A DNA stretch of 64,000 nt from Pseudonocardia autotrophica (GTDB taxonomy: Bacteria > Actinomycetota > Actinomycetes > Mycobacteriales > Pseudonocardiaceae). Below the pieces are notes generated by a model. That model searched no databases. It was not told the DNA's origin and worked only from the letters and a program-made list of their open reading frames with translations. The position numbers and the translations under genes are program-made. Below are positions 48,990 through 56,657 of this stretch, in pieces (position 1 is the first letter of the stretch; each line of letters starts with the position of its first letter). Location: contig NZ_JNYD01000003.1 in the NCBI RefSeq assembly GCF_000717175.1, positions 558,001-622,000 of the forward strand. Reading direction: 5' to 3'.

Positions 48990-49235
48990 ATGACCCTCAC
49001 CGCTCTGCCCCTCACCTCGACCCCGCTCCCGGTCCGCGAGTTCGACGCGGTCACCTCCGCCGTCGCGCGGCTCGCGATCGAGTTCTCCGGGCGGGTGCCG
49101 CACGCGGTGGTGGCACAAGTCGTGCGCGCGTGCCGGGCGGACCTGTCCGGTGTGCCCGCGGGGGCCGTGCCGGAGCTGCTGGAGCGGCTGGCCCGCCAGC
49201 GCCTGCTCGACCTGGCGGAGCGTGACCTGGTCTGA
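48990..49235 (+). CDS. Small three-helix-bundle domain protein
   Basis: An 81-residue protein from ATG 48990, with CGAGGAG upstream. FDAVTSAVARLAIEFSGRVPHAVVAQVVRACRADLSGVPAGAVPELLERLARQRLLDLAERD reads as three amphipathic helices, like the dimerisation domains found in actinobacterial stress proteins. No catalytic motif. Its place among USP genes and the shared box suggest regulon membership. Confidence 0.65.
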   Translation: MTLTALPLTSTPLPVREFDAVTSAVARLAIEFSGRVPHAVVAQVVRACRADLSGVPAGAVPELLERLARQRLLDLAERDLV

Positions 49236-49275
49236 ACCCGGGCCGATCCGGGCCGATCCGGGCTGAACCTGGGGA

Positions 49276-50133
49276 TCAGCCGGTCGGCCCGATCGGCAGC
49301 AACCCCGGCAGGGCGAGCACCTCGCGGCGCGGGGGCGTCGGCTCGGGCACGACCAGCACCGGACAGCGCGCGGCGGCCACGGCGTCGTCGCCCGGCGAGC
49401 CGGCGACGGCGCGCAGCAGGGCCCCGCGGCCGGAGCGGCCGACCACGAGCAGCTCGGCGTCGACCGACAGCATCGTGAGCACCGCGGCCGGGTCGCCGTG
49501 CACCACCAGCGGGTGCAGCTGCAGTTCCGGGTAGCCGATCCGCCAGGGCGAGAGCAGCTGGTCCAGCTCGCGCCGGGCGCCCTCGGCGGTGTCGTTCCCG
49601 CCGTGACCCCAGCCCGCGTCGGGGCCGAACGGGCCGGGCAGCAGCCGAGCGAGGTCGAGCAGCCCGCGGCCCCCGGCGCGCCAGACGCGCACCGCGACCA
49701 GCTCGGCGTCGCGCTCGAGGGCCTCGTCGACGGCCGTGCGCAGCACCTCCTCCGGGGTCCACGGCGCGACCCCGACCACCACGCGGCCGCGGGCCGTCTC
49801 GTCCGCCGGCACGACGGCCGTCGGGCAGAAGGAGTTCGACAGCACCGGCTCGGAGGCGGGCGCGGGCAGTGCCAGCAGCGCGGCGTCGGCGGTCAGCGGG
49901 CGCAGCGCCCGCCCGACAGGGCCGGGCAGCCGGCGCAGGTCGACCGGGAGGCGCGGGTACTCGCCGCGCAGCCGGCACACCGCGCGGGCGCCGTCCGCCC
50001 CGGTGCCGACGAGCTGCAGCGGCAGGTCCCGGCGGGTCGCCTCGGCCGCGGCCCAGCGCTGGGCGGCGATCCCGGCCACGGTCCCGCCGTCGTCGAGGAC
50101 GAGGACCGGGCGCACCGGCGCGGCGAGCGTCAC
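49276..50133 (-). CDS. Universal stress protein, two-domain
   Basis: A 285-residue protein from GTG 50133. The N-terminal domain is degenerate (PVLVLDDGGTVAGIAAQRWAAAEATRRDLPLQLVG). The C-terminal USP domain is well conserved: VVVGVAPWTPEEVLRTAVDEALERDAELVAVRVW... LLVVGRSGRGALLRAVAGSPGDDAVAAARCPVLVVPE, with a recognisable G-2X-G-9X-G loop. A DevR-like box lies 110 bp upstream. It is convergent with the three-helix-bundle gene. Confidence 0.82.
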   Translation of the reverse strand: MTLAAPVRPVLVLDDGGTVAGIAAQRWAAAEATRRDLPLQLVGTGADGARAVCRLRGEYPRLPVDLRRLPGPVGRALRPLTADAALLALPAPASEPVLSNSFCPTAVVPADETARGRVVVGVAPWTPEEVLRTAVDEALERDAELVAVRVWRAGGRGLLDLARLLPGPFGPDAGWGHGGNDTAEGARRELDQLLSPWRIGYPELQLHPLVVHGDPAAVLTMLSVDAELLVVGRSGRGALLRAVAGSPGDDAVAAARCPVLVVPEPTPPRREVLALPGLLPIGPTG

Positions 50134-50242
50134 GGGCGGACCGTCCCGGCACCGGGCCCCGGACGGGGCGGGACGAGCGGGCGGGGTGCGGGGGAGTGCA
50201 CGATCACCGCCCCAGCCTCCGTGGCCGGGGCCCCGCCCCGGC

Positions 50243-50257
50243 AGGGCCGGAAGTCCT
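50243..50257. promoter_or_regulatory. DevR/DosR-like box 6
   Basis: AGGGCCGGAAGTCCT, 12 of 15 matches to the local consensus. It is placed 110 bp before the minus-strand USP start (50133) and about 175 bp before the divergent sensor kinase (50432). Confidence 0.65.
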
Positions 50258-50431
50258 CCGTCCGGGACGCCCACGACGGCCCGCGGAGCTGCGGGTTCCC
50301 CCGGCCGGGTGCCTGTGCGTTCGGCCTGCCGGGGCCCCTGGCGCGCAGGTCCCGCCCTGCGTAGCGTGCAGGTCCGGGGTGCGTCCGGGGGCGTCGGCGC
50401 GCCACGCCGGGGACCGTGCGCAGGGGGGCCG

Positions 50432-52222
50432 ATGTCCGACGAGCCGTCCTCCGCCGAGCGGGCCCGGACGACCGGCCCGGGCCGGTCCCGTCCGGCCGAG
50501 CCCGCGCTGACCTTCCCCGACCTGCCGCGTCTGGAGCTCGAGCAGCTGCTGCACCAGCTGGTCGACCGCGCCGGCGAGGTCATGGCCACCCAGGGCCGGC
50601 TGCGCGGGCTGTTGCGCGCCAACCAGGCCGTCGTCTCCGACCTGACCCTGCCCGCGGTGCTGCGGCGGATCTGCGAGGCCGCGCGTGAGCTCGTCGACGC
50701 CCGGTTCGCCGCGTTCGGGGTGCTCGGCGCGGACGGGACCATCGCCGAGCTGGTCCAGGTCGGCATGGACGAGGCGACCGTGCGGGCGATGGACACCTTC
50801 CCCGAGGGTAAGGGGCTGCTCGGCGCGGTGATCGACGAGGGCAGGCCGATCCGGCTGCGTACCGTCGCCGACGACCCGCGGTCCTCGGGCCTCCCGCCGG
50901 GGCACCCGCCGATGACGAGCTTCCTGGGCGTCCCGATCCGGGTGCGGGACGAGAAGTTCGGCGGGCTCTACCTCGCCGGCTGCAGGCGCGGCGAGTTCAC
51001 ACCGGAGGACGAGGAGCTCACCCGCGCGCTCGCCGCGACGGCGGCCGTCGCGATCGACAACGCCCGGCTCTACGAGTCCACCCGGCGCCGCGGCGAGTGG
51101 CTCGCCGCCACCGCCGAGGTGACCCGCGAGACGCTGGACCCGACCGAGGGCCGGCCGCTGACCGCGATCGCCGAGCGCAGCCGCGGGCTCACCGGCGCGG
51201 ACCTCGCGGTGGTCCTGCTGCCCGACGACGAGGACACCCTGCGGATCGAGATCGCCGTCGGCGGCCCGGGGCAGGAGGAGGTCGCCGAGCAGCTGCTCGG
51301 GGGCGTGGTGCCACGGGCGCGCTCCCTGTCCGGGCACGTGTTCGACACGTGCCGGCCGCTGCGGCTCTCCGACCCGCGGGAGCTGCACGACCTCATGCCG
51401 GCGGTCGCGGTGGTCGAGCTGCGGATCGGGCCGGTGCTCGTCGTCCCGCTGCTCGGGGCCGACCGGACGGAGGGTGTGCTGCTGCTGGCCCGCGTGGTCG
51501 GCAGGCCGGTGTTCACCCCGGAGGACCAGAAGCTCACCGCCGGCTTCGCCAACCAGGCCGCGATCGCGCTGGAGCTCGCGGAGTCGCGCGTCGAGCGGGA
51601 GCGGCTGCACGTGCTCGACGAGCGCGAGCGGATCGCCGCCGACCTGCACGACCACGTGATCCAGCGGCTCTTCGTGGCGGGCCTGTCGCTGCAGGGCGTG
51701 GCCTCCCGGCTCGCCGGCCCGGAGGCCACCCGGCTGACCCAGGTGATCAACGACCTCGACGACACCATCGCGCAGATCCGCACGAGCATCTTCTCGTTGC
51801 AGCGCACCGGCGACGACGAGGGCGTCCGCAGCCGGATCCTCGCCGTGGTCACCGAGTCGGCGCGACTGCTCGGGTTCACCCCGCTGCTGCGCTTCAGCGG
51901 CCCGGCCGAGACGCTCGTCGCCGCGGCGCACGACGAGACCCTCGTCGACGACCTGGTCGCCGTCCTGCGGGAGGCACTGGCCAACGTGGCCAAGCACGCC
52001 GAGGCGTCGCGGGTGGAGGTCGACGTCGTGGCCGAGACCTCCGACGGCGACGACCGGCTCTCGCTGCTGGTCACCGACGACGGGAAGGGGCCCGCAGGGG
52101 GCCCGCGGCGCAGTGGCCTGGCGAACCTGGAACGGCGGGCGCGGCGCCGCGGCGGCAGCTTCGAGCTGTCCCCGCGCACGCCGAGCGGCTCCCGGCTGCG
52201 CTGGGTGGCGGCCCTGTCCTGA
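50432..52222 (+). CDS. DevS/DosT-like GAF-GAF sensor histidine kinase
   Basis: A 596-residue soluble kinase from ATG 50432. GAF-A (~60-205) contains GLPPGHPPMTSFLGVPIRVRDEKFGGLYLA; H158 aligns with the heme-ligand His of mycobacterial DevS (H149). GAF-B spans ~230-380. The HisKA_3 dimerisation helix ERERIAADLHDHVIQRLFVAGLSLQG has the phospho-acceptor at H406. HATPase has REALANVAKHAEASRVEV and VTDDGKGPAGG...GLANLERRARRRGG. It should phosphorylate a NarL-type DevR regulator, which is not in this window. Oxygen, NO or CO sensing is inferred from the family. Confidence 0.9.
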   Translation: MSDEPSSAERARTTGPGRSRPAEPALTFPDLPRLELEQLLHQLVDRAGEVMATQGRLRGLLRANQAVVSDLTLPAVLRRICEAARELVDARFAAFGVLGADGTIAELVQVGMDEATVRAMDTFPEGKGLLGAVIDEGRPIRLRTVADDPRSSGLPPGHPPMTSFLGVPIRVRDEKFGGLYLAGCRRGEFTPEDEELTRALAATAAVAIDNARLYESTRRRGEWLAATAEVTRETLDPTEGRPLTAIAERSRGLTGADLAVVLLPDDEDTLRIEIAVGGPGQEEVAEQLLGGVVPRARSLSGHVFDTCRPLRLSDPRELHDLMPAVAVVELRIGPVLVVPLLGADRTEGVLLLARVVGRPVFTPEDQKLTAGFANQAAIALELAESRVERERLHVLDERERIAADLHDHVIQRLFVAGLSLQGVASRLAGPEATRLTQVINDLDDTIAQIRTSIFSLQRTGDDEGVRSRILAVVTESARLLGFTPLLRFSGPAETLVAAAHDETLVDDLVAVLREALANVAKHAEASRVEVDVVAETSDGDDRLSLLVTDDGKGPAGGPRRSGLANLERRARRRGGSFELSPRTPSGSRLRWVAALS

Positions 52223-52259
52223 CGGGCGGGTTCGGTCCCGACCGACGCCGGGACTCCTG

Positions 52260-52274
52260 CGGACCTTCGGCCCT
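52260..52274. promoter_or_regulatory. DevR/DosR-like box 7
   Basis: CGGACCTTCGGCCCT, 14 of 15 matches to GGGACCTTCGGCCCT, 35 bp before the Rv1733c-like gene start. One of the best sites in the window. Confidence 0.72.
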
Positions 52275-52309
52275 GCCCGCCGCGCGCCGGCCTCCCGAGG
52301 CTGTCCGCC

Positions 52310-52870
52310 ATGACCCCACCGTCGCGCCGGGCCCGCCTGCCCCGGCGCCGGTCCGACCGCATCGCGGACCTCGCCGCGTGGGTGGTCTGCGCCCTGGTGC
52401 TGGTCTCCCTGGGCGCGGCGATCGTCGTGGGGCTCGGCATCCACCGCGACCTCTCCGCGCGCGCCGCGACCGAGGCCCGGGAGCGCACCCCGGTCACCGC
52501 CGTCGTCGCCGAGGACGTCCCCGTGGTCCCCGAGGCCGGCAACCGGATCCCGGCCGACGTGCGGTGGACCGGGCCCGACGGCGTCGAGCGCGTCGGGCGC
52601 ACGGAGGTCTCCGCCCCGAAGCACGTCGGCGACGAGGTCGGCGCGTGGGTGACCGACGACGGCCGGCTGGTCCGCGCCCCCCTTGCCGCGCAGGAGGTCA
52701 CGTTCGTGACGATCACGTCCGCGGGCACGCTGCTGCTGCTGTCCGGGCTCGCGCTGGGCGGCCTCGCGAAGCTGGCGTTCGCCGGGGTCGCGCGGCTGCG
52801 CGCCGCCGAGTGGGAGCGGGAGTGGGCCGACGTGGAGCCGCGCTGGACCGGCCGGGCCTCCACGGGCTGA
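52310..52870 (+). CDS. Rv1733c-family membrane protein
   Basis: A 186-residue protein with two membrane helices (about 18-43 and 130-155) bracketing an extracytoplasmic domain of ~85 residues (VVPEAGNRIPADVRWTGPDGVERVGRTEVSAPKHVGDEVGAWVTDDGRLVRAPL). This layout and the VRWTGPDGVERVGRTEV segment match the Rv1733c family, a DosR-regulon member of unknown function. The start is ATG 52310 with a DevR-like box 35 bp upstream. Confidence 0.8.
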   Translation: MTPPSRRARLPRRRSDRIADLAAWVVCALVLVSLGAAIVVGLGIHRDLSARAATEARERTPVTAVVAEDVPVVPEAGNRIPADVRWTGPDGVERVGRTEVSAPKHVGDEVGAWVTDDGRLVRAPLAAQEVTFVTITSAGTLLLLSGLALGGLAKLAFAGVARLRAAEWEREWADVEPRWTGRASTG

Positions 52871-52899
52871 CGGCTGTACGGGTTCGCGTGCAAGGCCTC

Positions 52900-52914
52900 G
52901 GGACCTTGGTCCCG
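52900..52914. promoter_or_regulatory. DevR/DosR-like box 8
   Basis: GGGACCTTGGTCCCG; with the preceding C (52899) it is a 16-bp near-palindrome. It lies about 130 bp before the STAS gene and after the Rv1733c-like gene. Confidence 0.65.
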
Positions 52915-53041
52915 ACCGCCGGGGACCTCCGCGGGTACTGACCGCGTGTCGGCGCGACGGAGGGTTGGGGCATTCCCCGTGGACCCCGTCGGGCCCGACG
53001 GGCCGACCCGCGCCCGGACGGGCGTGGAAGGAGCGGAACCC

Positions 53042-53407
53042 ATGACCTCGGCGCTTCCCGTCCAGCTCTCCGTCGAGGTGCCGGGCAGCGGCACCGTCCT
53101 GGTGCGCGTGGCCGGCGACCTCGACGCGGGCAACGGGACGCGGCTGCTCCGCCTGCTCGACGACCTGCTGCGGGACTCGTCGGCGCTGGTCGGCGGCCCG
53201 GCCGGGAACCGTCGCCGGCTGGTCGTGGACCTGCGCGACGTCCGCTCCTTCGAGTGCCGCGGCCTCGACGTCCTCCGGCACGCGCGGCACCGCGCCGCGA
53301 CGGTCGGGGTGGACCTCGTCGTCGACGGGGTGGAGGACCGCAGGCCCGTGCTGCCCGGCCGGGTGCTGGCCCTGCTCGACTCCGTCGCCCCGGCCCTCGC
53401 GGGCTGA
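53042..53407 (+). CDS. STAS-domain protein (anti-sigma factor antagonist-like)
   Basis: A 121-residue STAS-fold protein: VQLSVEVPGSGTVLVRVAGDLDAGNGTRLLRLLDDLLRD... RLVVDLRDVRSFECRGLDVLRHARHRAATVGVDLVVDGVED. The usual phosphorylated Ser lies in the DxxSxFxxxGLxxL region; here it reads DVRSFECRGLDVL, with C in place of one position, so regulation by phosphorylation is uncertain. The start is ATG 53042 after GGAAGGAG-like sequence. It may control a sigma factor or bind a small molecule within the stress regulon. Confidence 0.78.
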   Translation: MTSALPVQLSVEVPGSGTVLVRVAGDLDAGNGTRLLRLLDDLLRDSSALVGGPAGNRRRLVVDLRDVRSFECRGLDVLRHARHRAATVGVDLVVDGVEDRRPVLPGRVLALLDSVAPALAG

Positions 53408-53426
53408 GCGGGTCGAGGACCCCGGA

Positions 53427-53441
53427 GGGGCCGAAGGACCC
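53427..53441. promoter_or_regulatory. DevR/DosR-like box 9
   Basis: GGGGCCGAAGGACCC, 13 of 15 matches to the local consensus, 56 bp before the small zinc-ribbon gene. Confidence 0.65.
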
Positions 53442-53496
53442 TGGCGGCGGCCCCGCCCGGTGCGCTACACGTCCGGGGGTATCCGAGGAGGGTGTC

Positions 53497-53709
53497 GTGC
53501 ACCGGAACGACCTGCGGTACGAGTCGGGCCTCGTCGAGGCGATCTGGGTGGGGGAGTGCCCCGCCTGCGGCGCCACGGTCCGGGTCAACCACCCCGCCCA
53601 GGCGGTGAGCTGGGAGTCTGCGCACTCCCGTTGCGGCTGCGGCCGTCCGCTGGTCCCGGACGAGACCGGCCGCGGCTGGCGGCCCCGGCGCGGGACGCCC
53701 GTGGGCTGA
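53497..53709 (+). CDS. Small zinc-ribbon protein
   Basis: A 70-residue protein from GTG 53497 with GAGGAGG upstream. CPACGATVRVNH... HSRCGCGRPLVPD supplies two CxxC/CxC pairs for one zinc ion. The rest is short and charged (RGWRPRRGTPVG). I do not recognise the family. It has its own DevR-like box and sits between stress genes, so it is a candidate new member of the regulon. Confidence 0.65.
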   Translation: MHRNDLRYESGLVEAIWVGECPACGATVRVNHPAQAVSWESAHSRCGCGRPLVPDETGRGWRPRRGTPVG

Positions 53710-53733
53710 GCCCGGGCGCGTTCCCGGGCGGCG

Positions 53734-53748
53734 GGGTCCTTCGTCCCC
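53734..53748. promoter_or_regulatory. DevR/DosR-like box 10
   Basis: GGGTCCTTCGTCCCC, 12 of 15 matches to the consensus. It is placed about 135 bp before the first gene of the triple USP operon. Confidence 0.6.
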
Positions 53749-53883
53749 TCCCACCGGGCCGGAGAGCAGCAGCGGCGGCCTCCGGCCCCGCGCCACCGTG
53801 TCCCCGTCGGCTCGTGCCGACATCCGCGACGACATCGGTGACGACGCCCGCGGTGACGTCCCGGGGCGTCCGGGGGAGGAACG

Positions 53884-54780
53884 ATGACGAACCAGCTCGG
53901 CGGCGCCGTGGTCGCCGGCGTGGACGGATCCGACTCGGCGCTCGACGCCACGCGCTGGGCCGCGGCCGACGCGGCCCGCCGCGGCACCCGGCTCCGGCTC
54001 GTCGCGGCCGTCGGCTGGACGACGTTCCAGCCCGCCGGTCTGCCCGCGCTCGGGCAGGAGTACCAGCGGCAGGTCACCGCCCGCGCGGCCGAGGAGCACC
54101 TCGAGGCGGCGGTCGCGGCGGCCCGGGAGGTCGCCCCCGGCGTGGAGATCGAACGCGAGGTGCGCGGCGGCGAGGCCCCGGTCGTGCTGCGGACCGAGTC
54201 CGAGCGGGCGGCCCTGGTCGTGGTCGGCACGCGCGGCCGCGGCGGCTTCAGCGGGCTGCTGCTCGGCTCGGTCGCGGTCGCCGTCGCGACGCACGCCGAG
54301 TGCCCCGTGGTGGTCGTCCGCGGGACGTCGGCGCCGGACGGGCCGATCGTCGTCGGGGTCGACGGCAGCGACGGCGGCGGCGAGAACGAGGCCGCGCTGG
54401 GCGTCGCGTTCGAGGAGGCGTCCCGGCGGTCGGTGCCGCTGGTCGCGGTGCACGCGTGGAGCGAGGCCGTGCTCGATCCCTTCCTCGTGCCGCTGCTCGA
54501 CCGCACCGTCGTGCAGGCGGAGCAGGAGAAGGCCCTCGAGGGGCGGCTGGCCGGCTGGACCGCGAAGTACACCGGCGTCGACGTGCGCGCCGTGATCGTG
54601 GTCGACGGGGCGGCGCGGGAGCTCGTGGACCGCTCGACCGGGGCGGCGCTGGTCGTGGTCGGCTCGCGGGGGCGGGGCACGGTCGCCGGGGCGCTGCTCG
54701 GCTCGGTGAGCCAGGCCGTCCTGCACCACGCGGCCAGCCCGGTGGCCGTGGTGCGGCCCGAGGCGGGGACCCCGGCGTGA
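53884..54780 (+). CDS. Universal stress protein, two-domain (USP operon gene 1)
   Basis: A 298-residue tandem USP. Each half has the ATP-binding G-2X-G-9X-G(S/T) loop: LVVVGTRGRGGFSGLLLGSVAVA and LVVVGSRGRGTVAGALLGSVSQA. Both domains begin with the usual VVAGVDGSDSALDATRWAAADAARRG / IVVGVDGSDGGGENEAALGVAFEEA pattern. ATG 53884 is preceded by GGAGGAACG. It is the first of three co-directional USP genes that overlap by 4 bp each. It is likely an ATP-binding stress protein of the dormancy regulon. Confidence 0.9.
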   Translation: MTNQLGGAVVAGVDGSDSALDATRWAAADAARRGTRLRLVAAVGWTTFQPAGLPALGQEYQRQVTARAAEEHLEAAVAAAREVAPGVEIEREVRGGEAPVVLRTESERAALVVVGTRGRGGFSGLLLGSVAVAVATHAECPVVVVRGTSAPDGPIVVGVDGSDGGGENEAALGVAFEEASRRSVPLVAVHAWSEAVLDPFLVPLLDRTVVQAEQEKALEGRLAGWTAKYTGVDVRAVIVVDGAARELVDRSTGAALVVVGSRGRGTVAGALLGSVSQAVLHHAASPVAVVRPEAGTPA

Positions 54781-55685
54781 CCGGCAGCCCGGAGCGGACC
54801 GCCGGCGGGCCGGTGGTCGTCGGCGTGGACGAGTCCGACTCGGCGCGCGATGCGGTGCGCTGGGCCGCCGCCGAGGCCGCGCGCCGCGGCGCCCCGCTGC
54901 GCCTGGTGGCCGCGTTCGCGCCGATCCCGGCCGGGCACGTCGGCAACCCGGGCCTCGGCACGAGCTACCGGCGGGTGATGACCGAGGCCGCCCGCGGGGT
55001 GCTCACCTCGGCGGCCGAGCTGGCCGCGCAGGTCGCGCCCGGCGTCGCGACGGAGGCCGAGCTGCGGACCGGGTTCCCGGTCCCCGTGCTGCTCGACGAG
55101 TCGGACCGGGCCGTGCTGACCGTCGTCGGCAGCCGGGGCCTGGGCGGGTTCACCGGGCTGCTCGTCGGGTCGGTCGCGGTGGCGCTCGCCGCCAGGGGCG
55201 GGTCCCCGGTGGCGGTGGTGCGGGGCGACCCGGGCGAAGGGGCCGAGGGGGACCGGCCCGTGGTCGTCGGCGTCGACGGGTCGCCGACCGGCGAGTCCGC
55301 CCTCGCGCTCGCGTACGAGGAGGCCGCGCTGCGGTCCGCGCCGCTCGTCGCCGTGCACACCTGGCTCGACGACATGCTCGAGCCCGCCCTCGCGCCGATG
55401 ATCGACTGGGCCGCCCTGGAGACCGAGGAGAGCGCGCTGCTGGCCCAGCGACTGGCCGGGTGGTCCGAGAAGTACCCCGACGTGGAGGTCCGCCGGCTGG
55501 TGGTGCGGGACCGGCCGGCGCGGGCGCTGGTCGCCGAGTCGGCCGGGGCCGCGCTCGTCGTCGTCGGGTCGCGGGGGCGCGGGGGCGCGGCCGGGCTGCT
55601 GCTCGGGTCGGTGAGCCACGCGCTGCTGCAGCACGCCCACTGCCCGGTGCTGGTGGTGCGCCCGGACGGCGGAGGGTCGGGATGA
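54777..55685 (+). CDS. Universal stress protein, two-domain (USP operon gene 2)
   Basis: A 302-residue tandem USP from GTG 54777, whose GTGA overlaps the previous stop. Motifs: VVVGVDESDSARDAVRWAAAEAARRGAPLRLVAAF, VVGSRGLGGFTGLLVGSVAVA, then VVVGVDGSPTGESALALAYEEAALRSAPLVAVHTW and VVVGSRGRGGAAGLLLGSVSHALLQHAHCPVLVV. Both ATP loops are intact. It is highly similar to genes 1 and 3, consistent with tandem duplication. Confidence 0.9.
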   Translation: MTGSPERTAGGPVVVGVDESDSARDAVRWAAAEAARRGAPLRLVAAFAPIPAGHVGNPGLGTSYRRVMTEAARGVLTSAAELAAQVAPGVATEAELRTGFPVPVLLDESDRAVLTVVGSRGLGGFTGLLVGSVAVALAARGGSPVAVVRGDPGEGAEGDRPVVVGVDGSPTGESALALAYEEAALRSAPLVAVHTWLDDMLEPALAPMIDWAALETEESALLAQRLAGWSEKYPDVEVRRLVVRDRPARALVAESAGAALVVVGSRGRGGAAGLLLGSVSHALLQHAHCPVLVVRPDGGGSG

Positions 55686-56572
55686 GCCTGCCGGGCACCG
55701 TCGTCGCCGGGATCGACGGGTCGGACCTGGCGAACGAGGCGGCGCGCTGGGCGGCGGCCGAGGCGGCCCGGCACCGGTGCGTGCTGCGGCTCGTGCGGGC
55801 CTACCAGCTGCCGCCGTCGTCGGCGCCCGAGGCGTCGTCGCTGCTCTGGTCGCACGCCCACCACCAGCTGTGGAACGCCGCGCACCACGCACGGGCGGTG
55901 GTCCCGGAGCTCGCGGTCGAGCAGGCGGTGGTCGAGGGCGACCCGGCGGAGGTGCTGCTGCGCGAGGCGGCGGGTGCCCGCGTGCTGGTGGTCGGGACGC
56001 GCGGCGTCGGCGGGTTCGCCTCCCTGCTGGTCGGGTCGGTCGGCGCGGCGCTCGCGCGTCAGGCCCCGTGCCCGCTCGTCGTGGTCCGTGGCCCGGTCCT
56101 GTCCGACGCCGCGCTGAGGCACACCGACCGCACCCGGCCGGTCGTCGTCGGGGTGGACGGGGCGCCGGCGAGCGAGCCCGCGCTGGCGTTCGCCTTCGCG
56201 GAGGCCGACGCCTGGGCGGCGCCGCTGGTCGCGGTGCACGCCTGGCTCGAGCACCTCGAGGACCCCGACGCGCTCGCCGAGCTCGCGGAGCTGGAGGAGC
56301 AGGAGCGCGAGCTCCTGGCCGAGCGGCTCGCGGGCTGGACCGGCAAGTACCCCGGCGTGCGGGTGTCGCGCGAGCTCGTCCACGGGCCGCCCGCGCGGAC
56401 CCTCGTCGCCCGCTCGGCACACGCCCGGCTGGTGGTCGTCGGCTCGAGCGGGCGCGGCCCGGTCGGCCGCGTGCTGCTCGGCTCGACGGGCCGGGCGCTG
56501 CTCCACCACGCCCTCGCGCCGGTGGCCGTGGTCCGCCCCGACGGCCCGGGGGCCGCGCCGGACCGCACCTGA
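55682..56572 (+). CDS. Universal stress protein, two-domain (USP operon gene 3)
   Basis: A 296-residue tandem USP from ATG 55682 (ATGA overlap with gene 2). The first domain's loop is VVGTRGVGGFASLLVGSVGAA and the second's is VVGSSGRGPVGRVLLGSTGRALLHHALAPVAVV. Domain 1 carries an insertion rich in His and Trp (LLWSHAHHQLWNAAHHARA) absent from its paralogues, which might bind metal. It ends 85 bp before the transporter gene, with a perfect palindrome in the gap. Confidence 0.9.
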   Translation: MSLPGTVVAGIDGSDLANEAARWAAAEAARHRCVLRLVRAYQLPPSSAPEASSLLWSHAHHQLWNAAHHARAVVPELAVEQAVVEGDPAEVLLREAAGARVLVVGTRGVGGFASLLVGSVGAALARQAPCPLVVVRGPVLSDAALRHTDRTRPVVVGVDGAPASEPALAFAFAEADAWAAPLVAVHAWLEHLEDPDALAELAELEEQERELLAERLAGWTGKYPGVRVSRELVHGPPARTLVARSAHARLVVVGSSGRGPVGRVLLGSTGRALLHHALAPVAVVRPDGPGAAPDRT

Positions 56573-56626
56573 GCGGGGCTGCGCCCACACGGGATTCGGA
56601 CGATGGTGTGGTCGCGCCACATACTC

Positions 56627-56644
56627 GTGGGGCCCGGGCCCCAC
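56627..56644. promoter_or_regulatory. Perfect 18-bp palindrome before the MHS transporter
   Basis: GTGGGGCCCGGGCCCCAC is a perfect palindrome ending 13 bp before the transporter start (56658). Position over a likely promoter or leader suggests an operator, possibly for the downstream PucR-type regulator. The operon-end position also allows a role as a U-less hairpin after the USP operon. Confidence 0.45.
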
Positions 56645-56657
56645 TACCGTCCGGACC

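Noticed and set aside
50204..56588. Long minus-strand open frames across the kinase and USP genes
   Set aside because: Low-complexity translations (His/Gly/Arg or Ser/Thr/Pro runs) with no ribosome sites; the plus-strand genes are well-conserved families.
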